The notes under the pieces were generated by a model. That model did no database searches. It saw nothing but the letters and a program-made list of their open reading frames with translations, and had not been told where the DNA came from. Position numbers and translations under genes: made by a program. A DNA stretch of 64,000 nt from Prorocentrum cordatum (taxonomy: Eukaryota; Sar; Dinophyceae; Prorocentrales; Prorocentraceae), in contig CAUYUJ010015014.1 of assembly GCA_963575745.1 (NCBI GenBank), positions 267,218 through 331,217 of the forward strand, written 5' to 3'. Each line of letters starts with the position of its first letter. Within the stretch, counting starts at the first letter, position 1. Of the stretch, positions 10,728 to 21,984 are shown in pieces.

Positions 10728-10975
10728 ATGCCCCTCGGAGACTCTTGGGGTATCTCTCGGCCGCTTCTTGGTGGCCTCTTGGGACGTCTTGGGGGTCTCT
10801 TGGCGGTCCTTGGGGGCTATTGGGCGTCTTGGGTGCTTCGGGGGGGCCTCTTGGGACCGCTCGGGGTCCTCTTAGGGGGCCTCCTGGGGGCCTCTTGGAG
10901 GCCTCTTGGGGCCATCTTGGGACCTCTTGGGGCCTCCTGGGCGCCTCTTGGGGCCATCTTGGAGGAGATCGATCA
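10728..10975 (+). repeat. CCTCTTGGGGCC minisatellite (family I, locus 1)
   Basis: Imperfect 10-12 bp units such as GGCCTCTTGGGG. Frames give repetitive LLGASWGPLG-like peptides in more than one register, a sign of repeat-driven openness rather than a protein. Same motif at 46925-47560 and, inverted, at 55925-56130, 58440-58870 and 59360-59890. Confidence 0.85.
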
Positions 10976-12381
10976 AAGAACCGGGGAACCCATCTTAGCG
11001 TCGCCCCCCCCAAGATGCCAGAATTGGGCCATCACCCTAGTGAAACATATGATTTTGTCTTCCTCGCCGAGGCGGAGGGGGTGGGAGGAGGGGTCAGCCC
11101 TTCCCCCGAAGGGGAAGAAGTGGGTTGGAAGAGAAGCCGCCCTCGACCACCTACGCCCAGAGGGCTTGCGGGATCCGCCTGGCGAAGGACCCAACCATTT
11201 GCAGCTGCGTGTACCGATCAGGATCTGCGACGAAGGAGGGGGCACGCAAACTACGAGTAGCGTAGGGCATGGCTCTCTTCGCATGGGCACCGCGCCACTG
11301 CATTGACGAAGCACAGGGCGGCGCGTGCAGGAGGTGGCTGGCGGAGGAGGAAGTTTCAGCGCGGCGAGCCACCACATCAGCATCAGCGAATCTTGAGATC
11401 TGCTACTGGACACGCAGGAAGTGCTACGGAGACGCCGCGTAGATGTCAGAGGCATGTCAGCAGCGGCAGAGACGAGATTGGGGGTCGCGCGGTCAGGAAG
11501 CGAAGGGAAGCAGGACAAGCGAGAGACGAAGGGTGGCAGTTTTGCCTCCGTGCCGATAGCGAGCGCAGGCGGCGCCGCGCGAAAGTGGCTGGGGAGTCCC
11601 CGCCGACTCAGTCTGGTTATCCCGATGGAGTCTCATCGGCGCGCGGGAGTCGTCCACTGCGAGTCAGAGTGACCGAATCGCGCCCCCGTGCTGCGCGGCG
11701 GCGCGATCTGGGTGGAGTCCCCCCGACTGGCGCCAGTCATCCTCTGGCGAGACATTCCGACGACGAGCTGGGGTCATCCAAACGTCTTCGACAGCCAGCG
11801 CGCGCTGCTGGCTCGTGCGCGACCAGCCGACACAACGGCCCCTCAGATCAGGCCTTGCGACTGCACTCGCTGAAGCCCAGCTCCCCGGCCAGTTACCTCG
11901 CCTTCCTCGTGAGTTGGTTCGTGCGCAACGCGAACCTGGTCGGTGCCCATCTCCGGGCGTCGAAAACGCTCGAGACGGCGTCGCCCTTCGCGCAGGCGTA
12001 TGTGATCAGCCGGCCCCTCGGCAGAACTGCGTCGACTCCCGGCACCGCGTCCGAACTGACGGCCTTTCCAAACTAGTTTCAGATCACACCAAGTCGTCTT
12101 CAGTGTAGTTCCGAAGGAGACTGCGGTCCCCCGCACTCTTCGCCGTTCACTGTCCAGAATCTCCTCTAGCGTCGCCTGCAGCAGCATCGAGGGCGGCGCC
12201 GCAGCAGCGAAGGCGGTGCCCGTGCCCGGGGCACGAAATGCGATGTTTTGGCTGTCTGCGGACAATCCACAAACCACAATGCTCCCGACACTTTTGTTCA
12301 ATATGGTATATGTCGCCCGAGCGGCGACATGCGTGAATGTGGCGCCTTCGCGCGGGCGATGAGAGTATCTGTCGGCACGAA
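10976..12381. other. Long unique spacer, no supported gene
   Basis: Overlapping open frames exist on both strands (for example 11303-12076 plus), with Arg/Ala-rich text, no domain and no sign of which frame would be real. A small hairpin, ATGTCGCC / GGCGACAT, lies at about 12311-12331. Confidence 0.4.
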
Positions 12382-12574
12382 CGAAATGGGTACGGAACGA
12401 ATGCGTACAATGCCCAACAGCAGTTCCTGTTCATTTTGAACAGGACTCGCTGTCGGTGTTTCCGCGGCCTGTGTCCATTTTAAACTGAAGGCCGCCTGCC
12501 CAACAGCTGCCGTTGTTGGTTTGGGACAGCATTTGTCGTTGGGCATTGTACCCATTCTTTCCGTACCCATTTCG
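12382..12574. mobile_element. Foldback element family E, copy 2
   Basis: 193 bp. Left arm CGAAATGGGTACGGAACGAA continues to GCGTACAATGCCCAAC; the right arm (12531-12574) is its inverse with few mismatches and ends CCCATTTCG. TIRs are about 42 bp, with no coding capacity. Confidence 0.8.
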
Positions 12575-12778
12575 GGCGTCAAAAATCTGCTTGACGCAGC
12601 TGAGATCGTTGTGGGACCATGCGCGTCTTCGCGTGCAGCAGGCAATGTTTGCTCGCCTTTCGCACCGGCAGGCCATTCGCAGACTAGGCCTCGTCAGCAG
12701 GAGCCCGCTCGTGTGTCAAGACGCCCACGAGGAGCGAAACTTTCCGCTGATGCCTTCGGTGGATATCCCTGTGGGGCC

Positions 12779-13635
12779 AGGGGCCATGAAGCGTGTGAGG
12801 GGTGTGCCGAAACTCAATATGGGGGCGGCATACGGGCGCAGCCAATGGGGGTTCCAGTGGAGCTCAGCATGGGGCCACGAATCGCGTGAAGTGTGTGCCG
12901 AAGTGGGCGTGGGGGCGGCATGCGGGCGCAGCCAATATGGCTTTCGGTGGAGCTCCCTGTGGGGCCACGAAGCGTGTGATGGGGGGTGCCGGAATGGGTG
13001 GTGGGGAGGCATGCGGGCGCAGCCACTGGGGCCCTGGGGCCTCCGGTGGAATTTTTTATGTGGCCACGAAGCGTGTGAGGGGTGTGCCGAAGTGGGTGGT
13101 GGGGAAGCATGCGGGCGCTGCCATTGGGACCTTCGATGGAGTTCCCCGAAGGGGCCACGCAGCGTGTGAGGGGTGTGCTGGGTGGTGGGAAGGCATGCGG
13201 GCGCAGCCATTGGGGCTGTCGGTGGAGCTCACTATGGGGCCACGAAGCGTGGAAGCGGTGTGCCGAAATTAGTGGTGGGGGAGGTATGCGGGCGCAGCCA
13301 GTGAAGCCTTCGGTGGAGCTCCCTATGGGGCCACGAAACGTGTGAGTGGGGTGCCGAAATGTGGCGGTCGGGGGGGCATGCGGGCGCAACCACCGGAGCC
13401 CTCGGTGAGGTTCATTATTGGGCCACGGAACGTGTAAGGGGTGGGTGTGCCGACATGGGTGTGGGGAGTCATGCGAGCGCAGCCACTGGGGCCTTCGGTG
13501 GAGTTCCAGATGGGGCCACGGAACGCGTGACGGGTGTGCCGAAGTGTGCGGTGGGGAAGCATGGGGCGCAACCATGGGGGCCTGCGGTGGAGCTCCCCAC
13601 GGGGCACGAAAAGTGTGGAGGGTGTGCCGAAGTTG
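12779..13635 (+). repeat. ~90-bp minisatellite (family M), array 1, about 9-10 units
   Basis: Each unit contains GGGGCCACGAAGCGTGTGAG, GTGTGCCGAA, GGCATGCGGGCGCAGCCA and CGGTGGAGCTCC. GGGGCCAC-like boxes recur at about 12777, 12872, 12961, 13060, 13153, 13237, 13328, 13420, 13512 and 13600. The same unit occurs in the opposite orientation at 39613-39880 and 40385-40745. Confidence 0.9.
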
Positions 13636-13793
13636 ATTGTGATGACGCCGATGATGGTGTAGATGATGGTGATGATGACGCCGATGGTCATGATGACGAT
13701 GGCGATGTTGATGGCGCTGGTGATGATGGTGCTGAAAATAATGATGGCCATGACGATGACGATGACGACCACGATGTCATGATGATGGTGACT

Positions 13794-13874
<81 letters not shown>

Positions 13875-13965
13875 GTGGTGATGTCGATGATGGCATGTTG
13901 GCGACGACGATGAGGATGATGATGGTGATCAGTATGATGATCATGCTGATGAGCACGATAATGAT
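13636..13965 (+). repeat. (GAT)n microsatellite
   Basis: GATGATGAT text, pure ATG/GAT at 13793-13875. It gives poly-Met and poly-Asp frames. Confidence 0.95.
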
Positions 13966-14595
13966 GCTGGGAGGAAGGAGGGGGAGGAGGGAACGAGAGG
14001 ATCGCGTGGAGCTGTCTCTTCAGAACGAGGACCCAACACCACAGGATAGTTGGGAAAAAGCAAGAGAGGGACAGATATGCACATCATCTGTACCAGATGG
14101 TGACCTCGTGATCTCTGTGAGCAACGCACGGCGCGAAGAAGACGAGGAGCGGGCGCTCTCCCCCCGCACCGTAGGGTGCGCCGCTCCTGGGGCGCACCTG
14201 CTGGGCAGCAGGGCGCGGGTGGAGACGCTCACTCCAGAGAAGCTCTCTGGGTTTGCTGGTCTCGGAGGGGGTTCTCCAGGCCGGCATGGAATATGGCGGC
14301 GGCAGTGGATGAGGACCGTGTTCCTGGGGCCCAGACCCCGGCGCACAAGTTAGTGCTTCAAGGAGAGGTGGGTGGCCCACTTTTGGCCGCCCTTCGGTCG
14401 CGAGACCCTGGGCTCCTCGCCGAAGGCAATCCAGCCTGGCTAAATGCGGAGCCGCCGTGGAGAGAAAATCGGTGAGTAGGCCGGGCACTGCTCTAGGCAC
14501 GTTTTCCCCCGAGCGAGACGCTGCGAACGGGTGCGAAAGAAAGCAGAGATAGGAGGTTTCTGGCAAAGTTTGCTTCGTGTCGGGAGGGCGACCTC
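13966..14595. other. Spacer, no gene seen
   Basis: Mixed sequence with short competing frames and no domain or splice logic that I can support. Confidence 0.4.
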
Positions 14596-14765
14596 TCAGG
14601 AGGGACAAATGACACACAGACACAATGTATCGTCGATTCCAAGGAGATTCTGGGAAAAGATCTGAAGTGGGGGGGAAGACGAGAACCTAGAAGATATGGC
14701 AAAATATGGGCAATCCTGGGATTCGTGTATATCTCTTTGTGTGTCCCTGAGCCCCTTGAGCCTCG
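14596..14765 (+). repeat. Dispersed repeat family D, copy 1
   Basis: ACACAGACACAATGTATCGT, then GGAAGACGA, GCAAAATATGGGCAAT, and TTTGTGTGTCCCTGAGCCCC. Matched by 41714-41880 (ACACAGACGCAATGAATCGT ... GTGTGTCCCTGGGCTCC). Confidence 0.7.
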
Positions 14766-14919
14766 TTGGGCCGGAGCCCGGCCGAGCCGCGCGGCTTCGC
14801 CTCCGGGGCCCTGACGGCAGCCGTGACAGTCGGGCCACCTCTCTTACGACAGGCGGGAGTCCGACCGTCGACCTCCACGCCCGACGTCGATCGCGAGCAC
14901 TTCTCAAGCAACATCCTCC

Positions 14920-15140
14920 TCTTCCTCCTGCTCCTCCCCCTCCTCCTCCTCCTCCTCCTCCTCCTCCTCATTCTCCCCCTCCTCGTCTTCCTACTCCTTC
15001 TCCTCCTCGTCCTCCTCCTCGTCTCGTCCTCCTCCTCCTCCTCCTCCTCCTCCCTCCTCCACTCCTCCTCCTCCTCCCCCTCCTCCTCCTCCTTCTCCTC
15101 CTCCTCTTCCTCCTCCTCCTCCTTCTCCATCGCGAGCACT
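14920..15140 (+). repeat. (TCC)n microsatellite
   Basis: Interrupted TCC run. The word GCGAGCACTTCTCAAGC occurs on both sides (about 14893 and 15132), so the TCC tract lies between direct repeats. Confidence 0.9.
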
Positions 15141-15304
15141 TCTCAAGCTCCTGTGTTCAGTTCTGGCTGGTGATTGCAATTCTGCGGTCTCTCCCCGGGA
15201 CCGGTGGTGCTGCGCAGGCAAGTGCTGAACCGGCTGGGTCAACAGACAGCAGGGGGCCCAAGCAGAAGGGCTGGTGTCTCGCCCCAGGCTGCACGATCTG
15301 TATC

Positions 15305-15503
15305 AGGGGAGCGGAGAATGACATAAACATTACAACTCTGAGGTCCGCGCAAATTTTTCGGATCTATGCTGGACCTCCCTCCCTGGTGCGCGGAGCTCGC
15401 CATGGGCGGCGCCGGAGTCGCCGCCAGGGGTGTCCAGCGGTGATCCGAGAACTCTGCGAGGACCTCCCGAGTTTTTGCTGTGCATGTCATTCTTCGTTCC
15501 CCT
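15305..15503. mobile_element. Foldback element family A, copy 3
   Basis: About 199 bp. The outermost left end AGGGGAGCGGAGAATGACAT is mirrored by ATGTCATTCTTCGTTCCCCT on the right. Inner arms carry CTCTGAGGTCCGCGC and the inverse GACCTCCCGAG. It lies ~480 bp before the LINE endonuclease. Confidence 0.8.
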
Positions 15504-15981
15504 ATGTATAAAGAAGACCACGACTTTTTTCCCAGCATTGCCACGTCACGCACTGCTCGGGCGCACCTGGACCGTCATCCGCCGCAGCAGCTCGACCACA
15601 AGCTCGCCTGAAGGGCATTCTCGAGAGTCCTGGGCCTCTCCTCCCAAGATCCGCCGCCATTCTCCCGATTACGACTGGGCACCGTCAAGATGCTACGCAC
15701 TCCAGTGACGATCCCACGCCCTGCGATGACCGCAACGACAGCACGAATCAAAGCAAGCATCCCAGCATGCCCGGCGGCACAAACCAACCACCCCGGTTGG
15801 CCTCGGCGAGTGGCGGTTGAGCTGGATATTGCATCTGCGCTAACCCCCCTCCTCCTCCTCCTCTTCTCCTCTTCTCCAGCCCCCGAGGCCCAGATTGCAG
15901 TTTCGGGCGAGACAGACATCCCACTATGTAGAGAGTGCGGTGTTCCCCCCCGCGCCCGCACTCCAGCCCGAGGCGGGGGCC
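15504..15981. other. Spacer upstream of the LINE endonuclease
   Basis: The frame that later encodes the endonuclease is open from 15895, but conserved-looking protein begins only around the ATG at 15982. It may hold a decayed LINE N-terminal region; I cannot support more. Confidence 0.3.
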
Positions 15982-16918
15982 ATGTTGCGGTTTCTTGGAT
16001 ACAATCCTATGTCTGCGGGTTTTTACCGAATGGAGGAGATATTACAGGAGGTGGGGAACTTTGACACGATCGCCCTCGCTGGCACGAAGAACACGGTGAG
16101 CTCGGGCGAGTGCACGCTCAAGCGCACCATCAATGGGCGACTCGTGTACGAGGCACCGTATGGCAAGGCTCCGTTCTCGAACAACGCTTGCGGAGTGGCC
16201 GTCGTGCTTCCACATCGGGTTCAAGAAAAACATGTATTGAGAATTTGGAGATGCCCACCAGAGGCACTTGGTAGAGCTATCGCAGTGAGGGTGAAGAAGG
16301 CAGCTCTAGACATATGCGTGGTGAGTGTTTATTTTCCACCCCAGCCTACACAACGTAAGCAACGTGGAGCGTATTTCAGAACTACTGCTGTTATTATTGC
16401 TTGGCTAAAGAGTGTCCTGGATGCTTTGCCTGTTCGATGTACCCCCCTTATTTACACTGACCTCAACGACGGGATGGGCTTACTGAGTAGAGATGGTTCT
16501 TGGATTGAATGTACGGCGGACTTCCTGGGTTCGGCTAATCGAGAACGGCTTCCAAATGGCGCTGGTCAACGATTTAGGGAACTTCTTGAACACCACCATC
16601 TCTGGGCTGTCAACACACACGGGGCCGACGTGGTTTCAACGTTCTTCGGGAACAACACGAATTCGAGGATAGATTATGTTTGCTGCCCGCCTGTGATGAA
16701 ACACCTGATCCGTTCTTGTTCTACGCTGAGACGCCTGGGGGCCAAACTTCAACCAGTGCGTGGGCCACCGCCAAAGGACCATCTACCTGTCGCTTTAGTT
16801 CTGTATTATAACAAGGGCGATCAATATCAGGAGGAGGAGGATGAGGAGAAGAACGTTTCGTGGGACAGAGAAGCTATGATGCAAGCTCTTAGGCATGGGA
16901 CACGCCGCCTTGAATTTT
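15982..16918 (+). pseudogene. LINE endonuclease/exonuclease/phosphatase (EEP) domain
   Basis: APE-like endonuclease that would nick target DNA for target-primed reverse transcription. Counting residues from the open frame at 15895: IALAGTKN at 59-66 occupies the place of the usual QET motif; a TDLND motif at 188-192 corresponds to GDxN; SRIDY at 257-261; DH at 295-296 is the terminal SDH-like motif. The Glu normally found in the first motif is Gly here. From memory, many dinoflagellate LINEs read QGTK at this point, so this may be family-typical rather than a lesion. The frame is lost in a run of T at about 16914-16920, where the downstream protein continues in another register. Confidence 0.85.
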
Positions 16919-16919
16919 T

Positions 16920-18398
16920 TTGGAGGCACGCCGGCTTGAGTTTCAGAACGTTCATATTCACTGGCTGCGGGGCCACGCTTCACCCGATGAGATTTGCGAA
17001 ACCGTCGAATCTGCATTGCGCTCAGCTGGCGAGCAAGTCTTTTCAAAGGCCTCAACGACGGACCCAGAGTTCCAGCTGCACAGCAAATGGCGTCGCAGGC
17101 TCTTGAAGGAGCGGACCGAGATCCGTGGCCAGAAGCTGGAATGCGACGAGGCCGAGATTGAAGTTATTGATCAGCAACTCCGCGATATCTCATCACAAGT
17201 TTGCAAGTTGAGGAGACAAGCTGCGAGAAGGAGGAGGGCCAGATTAGTGGAGGAGAGTTCTGAGCATTGGAAACATCGCAGAGTTGCTGAAGCTATGTCG
17301 ACTGCACGCCGTGCTGCATCGTGCCGATATGGCCCCAAGCGTAGAGACGGCCGTCTTGCATGTGCCAGCTTACCTACAGCTCAGGCTTGGAAGGAGGTAT
17401 GGATGAGGGAGGGCAAGGACGGGGGCATGAAATGCACCGAGGTCGACTGGGAGGCGTGGAGGGAGGAGTACGATGAGGACTACCCTCTCATTGAGGACGA
17501 GGAGGTGTTGGAGATGGCGGAGGAGGACCTCTCTCAGATGCGCAGATATATAAGATCGGCCCCCAAGCGCCGTGCAGTGCCCTGTTTTTGTGCCCCACTT
17601 GAGCTCTGGCATATGGTGCTGTATCCTAACTGGGGAAGAACTAAACTGGAAGGTCTGGGAGCCCCAGACAAAGCCCCTGACAATCGTGCGTTCTGGTATT
17701 TGGCTCTTCTTGGGCTCCAGAAGATACGGTCCTACAAGATGATCACGGAGTATTGGAACTGCAGTCTCGGGGCTCCCTTACATAAGAGTCACCGAAGAGG
17801 CCCACTAGGAAAACGAGTTGTTCACATTCTTCCTGTTCCTGGTAAGGCGTACTTTGCGAGGAAGTTTAAATGTCAGCCAGGCCAGGCCGACTATGGGTTC
17901 GTTCGAGAGCGGCGAAGAGAGACAGCTATTCTTGTATCCAACGCGGTATCACATCGCCTTCGCCGATCTCGACGAACATTCTGCATGTGCTTCAAAGATT
18001 TGAGTAGTGCGTCCGCCAGCAGTTCGCGAGGGCGAATGGACGCTGCGGTTGAGGGATATGTCGCGCCCGAGGACCAGGCAGTTTGTCGCCTCCGGTACCG
18101 CGAGGCGGTTGTTGCTCTACCTGCTGGGGAGGGTGGGGGGATAACGCTCAAGACCCAGCAGGGCGGGCTCATGGGGGACCCGTACATTGTTCAAGCTTTC
18201 AACGGGACCTTCAGACCACCAATCGATGATTGGCGCGAGGATGTACAGCGCGACGACCCTTGCAGCAGCGAGCTAGTTTCTTCCTGGGAGGGACACCGAG
18301 TCGGGTTGAGTTTATTGAAGTATGCTGATGATTTACATATTTTTATGTTGGCAGATTATGGCTCGACCCCCCCCCCCAGACTTTGTGAACAAGATTAA
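16920..18398 (+). pseudogene. LINE reverse transcriptase domain
   Basis: Residues 1-200 are a charged linker with a coiled-coil-like Lys/Arg/Glu stretch (60-130). RT motifs follow: LGAPLHKSHRRG (283-294), YGFVRERRRETA (325-336), FKDLSSAS as motif A (358-365), QQGGLMGDP as motif B (413-421) and YADD as catalytic motif C (468-471, nt 18321-18332). Motif A keeps its first Asp, but the usual second Asp of DxxxAFD is not present. The frame ends shortly after YADD because a C run at 18368-18380 shifts register; the homologous protein continues in the next frame. Confidence 0.85.
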
Positions 18399-19087
18399 GA
18401 GACACGACGTACTTTTGAACCGTAGACTGGGCCCGTGTGGGTTCGGACAGAATATGTCCAAACAAGAATTCATGATGTACTTCGGGGTTCACAGTGCTTA
18501 CTTAAAACAGATCCTCAGGAAAGGCGGGGCTGACCTCCAGGGCTCTATCAGGGAACAAGTCAGGCACCTGGGGCCGCATGTTGTTCTTCGGGATGGTGCG
18601 CGCCATGAAATTGATAGGCGTATCAATGCTGCTTGGGTTTCATTTAGATCTCTGGGCTCTGTCTGGCAATTGGATCTGCAGTGGAAGTTTAAACGTTTAT
18701 TACTCCAGGGCTTCGCCTACAACTCTCTGTTGAGCGGCCTCGAGGCTTTCGTGCTCACCGCTTCTGATTACTCTCGGCTGGAGGCCGCTCTTGCTCGATT
18801 TTGTCGTATTGCGATGGCTGGAAAGGCCACCGACTGGTCAGGAAGTCACCCTCACACGTTGGCTAATGCATAGCTTTTGAGATTTTGGAGACTTTCGATT
18901 CCCACCCTGGAGTTACGTATTCGGCGAGTTCGTTTAGTTCAGAGTTGGGCCCGACGGCCCCCTCACCACCTTCAGGTTCTATGTGCACTGTTCGGGGAAC
19001 TTCCTAACGAACAAATGAGGCCTCTCGACGACCCGGGGGGGTTAAGTAAGTCCGTCTGCATGTCCCTGGGCATTCCAGCTGCGGGCT
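18380..19087 (+). pseudogene. LINE thumb / post-RT region
   Basis: Continues the RT in another frame: DFVNKIKRHDV, then EIDRRINAAWVSFRSLGSVW and the SLLSGLEAFVLT segment, typical of the helical region after RT in dinoflagellate LINEs (from memory). An in-frame TAG at 18871-18873 separates HTLANA from LLRFWRLSIPTLELRIRRV, which resumes in the same frame. Register is lost again near 19040, and QLRADLQCMAQELD continues in the frame of the following feature. Confidence 0.75.
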
Positions 19088-20090
19088 GATCTTCAGTGCA
19101 TGGCTCAGGAGCTGGACCAGGAAGTTTTTGACGAAGTCGCTCGGGACTTCAGGCTGCTGCTCGACGAGGCGACGGCCTCATTCTTTGCTGGCGTGGATGT
19201 CTCCGCGTACAGATCGAGACACTACACCGTGGAAGTCGCGCCAGTAGATTTTGCCTCGGTGCCACATGCGCCCCGTGTACTGGAAGAAAAGACCCCCCCT
19301 GCCCCTCTACCCTGGAAATGCTGGCCCCCCTCTGAGGAGAACCCCGCTGAGGTTTGTGTGGCATCGTGTGGTAACCGCAGGGACTTCATGAACCACCTCA
19401 GGGGAACTCATGGGCTCAGAAATGTATGTCACCGCATTACGCAAACAAACATATGCGTACACTGCAGGCAAATATTCGCATGCAAAGCAAACGCAGCCAA
19501 ACATGTAATGGGATCAACGTTCCGTGGGCATTGTCAAACCGTGGGCCCCTCGGCTTTGAAAGAGCTGGTCCTCGTGACCTCTTTCCAGTGCCCCGTTTGC
19601 GAGTTCGACGGCTCGAGTCTTGACGATTTCTGTGAACATTTGTGCACGCGCCTTCCCTTTCGGCCGCTCCCATGCGTTGCGGACGTCCGTGAACGCGCCG
19701 CCGCCGCTGCCCGTGGAGCCGCTCTCGTGGCCCAGTCCCTCGACGGTCCAGACTGCAGACGCGAAGCGTCCTGCCGAGGGAGCCGAGGGGAACCTGCCGT
19801 CACGCAGGCGCGCCGACAGAGAGAAAGGAGCAGGCCTTTCAGAGGCCAACGACAGGGTGGCACCGGAAATCGGACAAGAAACAAAGCGCTCGTGGCAGCA
19901 TGGGGCGGGGAAGGATGCGCCGACGGGCCAGATTGCGGCGGTCGACGCGGGGGCGACGGTGCAGTCGAAGACAAAGGAGCACGAACCGAGCGACAAGACC
20001 AGAGAGTGGTCGGTGCCGACTCCACAGCACGCGTGCCCGGGTACGCGCCCTGCGGGACGGAAGGACAGGTCAAGACGCAAGCGGGCAATT
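19079..20090 (+). pseudogene. LINE C-terminal zinc-finger tail and hinge
   Basis: Cys/His motifs: a first finger-like segment ending in HLRGTHG, then NICVHCRQIF...KHVMGSTFRGHC (C-x2-C...H...C), then QCPVCEF...CEHL. This C2H2-type layout near the C-terminus is typical of dinoflagellate LINEs and would bind nucleic acid. The hinge after ~19640 is Arg/Glu/Gly-rich; coding register there is uncertain, since a parallel frame (19620-20150) also reads plausibly. The frame continues without a stop into the Helitron-type region. Confidence 0.7.
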
Positions 20091-21884
20091 GCGGAGACGA
20101 GATCCCCGAGGCGGATGCGATGCAACAGGCTTTCTACAACGTTCGCGTAGACGAAACATCGAGAGGTCCACGACGGGCCAGGGAAATCCTCGCGGCAGCT
20201 GCTGCGGCCGGTGTGCGGCGTCACCCAACCGCGCCCGCGGACCCAGACGACCCCGCGCAACCATGGGCGCAAGCTCTGGCGGAGGACATGGCCGTGGAGT
20301 TGCCAGTCGTGCACTGTGCGTTCGTGGGGTGTACGTGGCAGTCAGATTCAGCAGACGACTTGTGCGGACGCGTCCGCGAGGTGCACGGTTCCGTCGTGCT
20401 GCCCATCGCCGAACTAATTCATCCAGCGGACCAGGACGAGGACCTCCGTATCACGGCGGCGTACAATGCAATCGTTGCACATGCTGTTCGGGGTGGCGCG
20501 CCGCTAGCGGCATACTCCTTGCACAGACGGAGCCTGGCCATGTACGCGAAAGCAACGCAACAGAAGAGCATCGCGTCTCCAATTTGTTTTCTGTGCGCCT
20601 GCACGTGTCCTTGGGTGGAAGGTAGGCGGGGGAACCAGATTGCTTGGGAGCAACCGTTTAAGGCAGCCGTGGGGGACCCGACGCGGGTCATTCGGTTTGG
20701 TGAGTGGGCTATGACGGAAGTGCAAGCGCGGTTCAGCGTCGACGCGTACCTGCGGGACTATTGTCACGAGCCAGGGAACAGCGCATTGGACCTCGAGGAG
20801 GCGTGGTATCGGGAAGACTTCACGGACTGGCTTGTGAAAGTGTCGACACCGGGCGGTGAAGTGCTAATTCTGTGTTGCCCCGAAGATCAGCGATGCCAGA
20901 GGGGGTGCCAGGGGAAGGGAACCGCGTGTCCCGAATGCGAAGTGCCTCTTTGCGAGGAATGCAAGGTAGAAGTAAAAACGCCATACCGGTGGCGAGCTTC
21001 CGCGACCCCGGCGGTCCCGCGCCGGAGTCTTGCGAACGACTTGATGGCGTTCTATCCGCCAGATCGCATGTACGTCGAAGGCATGACGGTGATGGAGATG
21101 ATTTGCTGCAGCCCTTGCATCACGTCCATGATTTGTTTTTCTTTGGAGGTGAAGTATCAGAGCGACCAGGGAAGCGGTACGGGCAGGGAGAACCTGTTTG
21201 ACAGCGCCGCAGGGTTCCACGACGGGCGTCTGGCGGCGCGCGGGAATGCTACGAGCTTCTTGTTGCCGTGGCAGGGGATATTACGAGAGCTCCGTCAGCT
21301 CGAGAAGGAAGGACGCCAGGGCGGCGACTCGGCGGTGCCGATCGTGGGTGAGAAGTTGGGGTCTGTGGTGCAGATCCTCCTGAAAATCGACGACGCCACC
21401 AGTAAGGACAACTTGCCGCGTTTCATTCATCAGGCGAATGTGCGGCGCGAAGTTGTGAAGCGCCACATCAAGATGATGAACGCCGCGGGCACCGAGCTTT
21501 CGCAAACGTCAACTTGGAGGCGATGGAGAGAAAGGCGGATCAGTTGCCGCGGGACGGCGTGCCGCCGGAGATTGTCCGGCTGCTGCCGCACGACACAACG
21601 TTGGACAAACTTATGGTGCAGAAAAATGCGACGCCCTGCGATGGGGCGCGAGATTCGGTGGGAGCGGCTGCGCGCGACATGGACTTGCGTACGCCGAATG
21701 CCGTCATGATGGAGAAGTCGTCGGTGGACGAAGTGGATGCGAACAGGTTGAGGCAGGGTGCGTTTGAACACGTGTCGGGCAGGTCGCGCGGAGGGCGCGG
21801 ATCTCCAGATGCAGGCGCAAACGGAGTTGTTGAGTCAGGTGCTTTGGACGTGGCAGCGAAGAGCTTCGCACTGCGTCTGGCAAG
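20090..21884 (+). pseudogene. Helitron-type protein, N-terminal region (DUF6570-like), cut by gap
   Basis: Cys/His-rich segment (HCAFVGCTWQSDSADDLCG ... H), ICFLCACTCPWVEG, a second Cys cluster (CCPEDQRCQRGCQ ... CPECEVPLCEECK), then RRSLANDLMAFYPPDRMYVE and MTVMEMICCSPCITSMICF. This order matches, from memory, the region preceding the Rep/helicase of dinoflagellate Helitrons (DUF6570-like). Near 21500 the frame shifts, and the other register continues with PPEIVRLLPHDTTLDKLM and NAVMMEKSSVDEVDAN, again family-like. The 100-N gap follows, so Rep and helicase domains are not visible. At least one frameshift implies a dead copy or an error. Confidence 0.75.
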
Positions 21885-21984
21885 NNNNNNNNNNNNNNNN
21901 NNNNNNNNNNNNNNNNNNNNNNNNNNNNNNNNNNNNNNNNNNNNNNNNNNNNNNNNNNNNNNNNNNNNNNNNNNNNNNNNNNNN
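21885..21984. other. Assembly gap (100 N)
   Basis: Exactly 100 N, the usual placeholder for a gap of unknown size. Composition changes across it from GC-rich to noticeably less GC-rich, so adjacency of the flanks should not be assumed. Confidence 1.

Larger units (their letters stand above)
15982..20090 (+). mobile_element. Decayed non-LTR retrotransposon (LINE), endonuclease to zinc-finger tail
   Basis: In order: APE-type endonuclease, linker, reverse transcriptase, thumb/C-terminal region and zinc-finger tail, all on the plus strand. The frame changes near 16915, within a C run at 18368-18380, and near 19040, and there is an in-frame TAG at 18871. It is therefore a dead copy or one with homopolymer errors. 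The right boundary with the Helitron-type sequence is approximate. No poly(A), target-site duplication or 5' end was identified. Confidence 0.85.

Noticed and set aside
11303-12076. 257-codon frame as a gene
   Set aside because: Arg/Ala-rich, overlapped by open frames on both strands, no recognisable motif.
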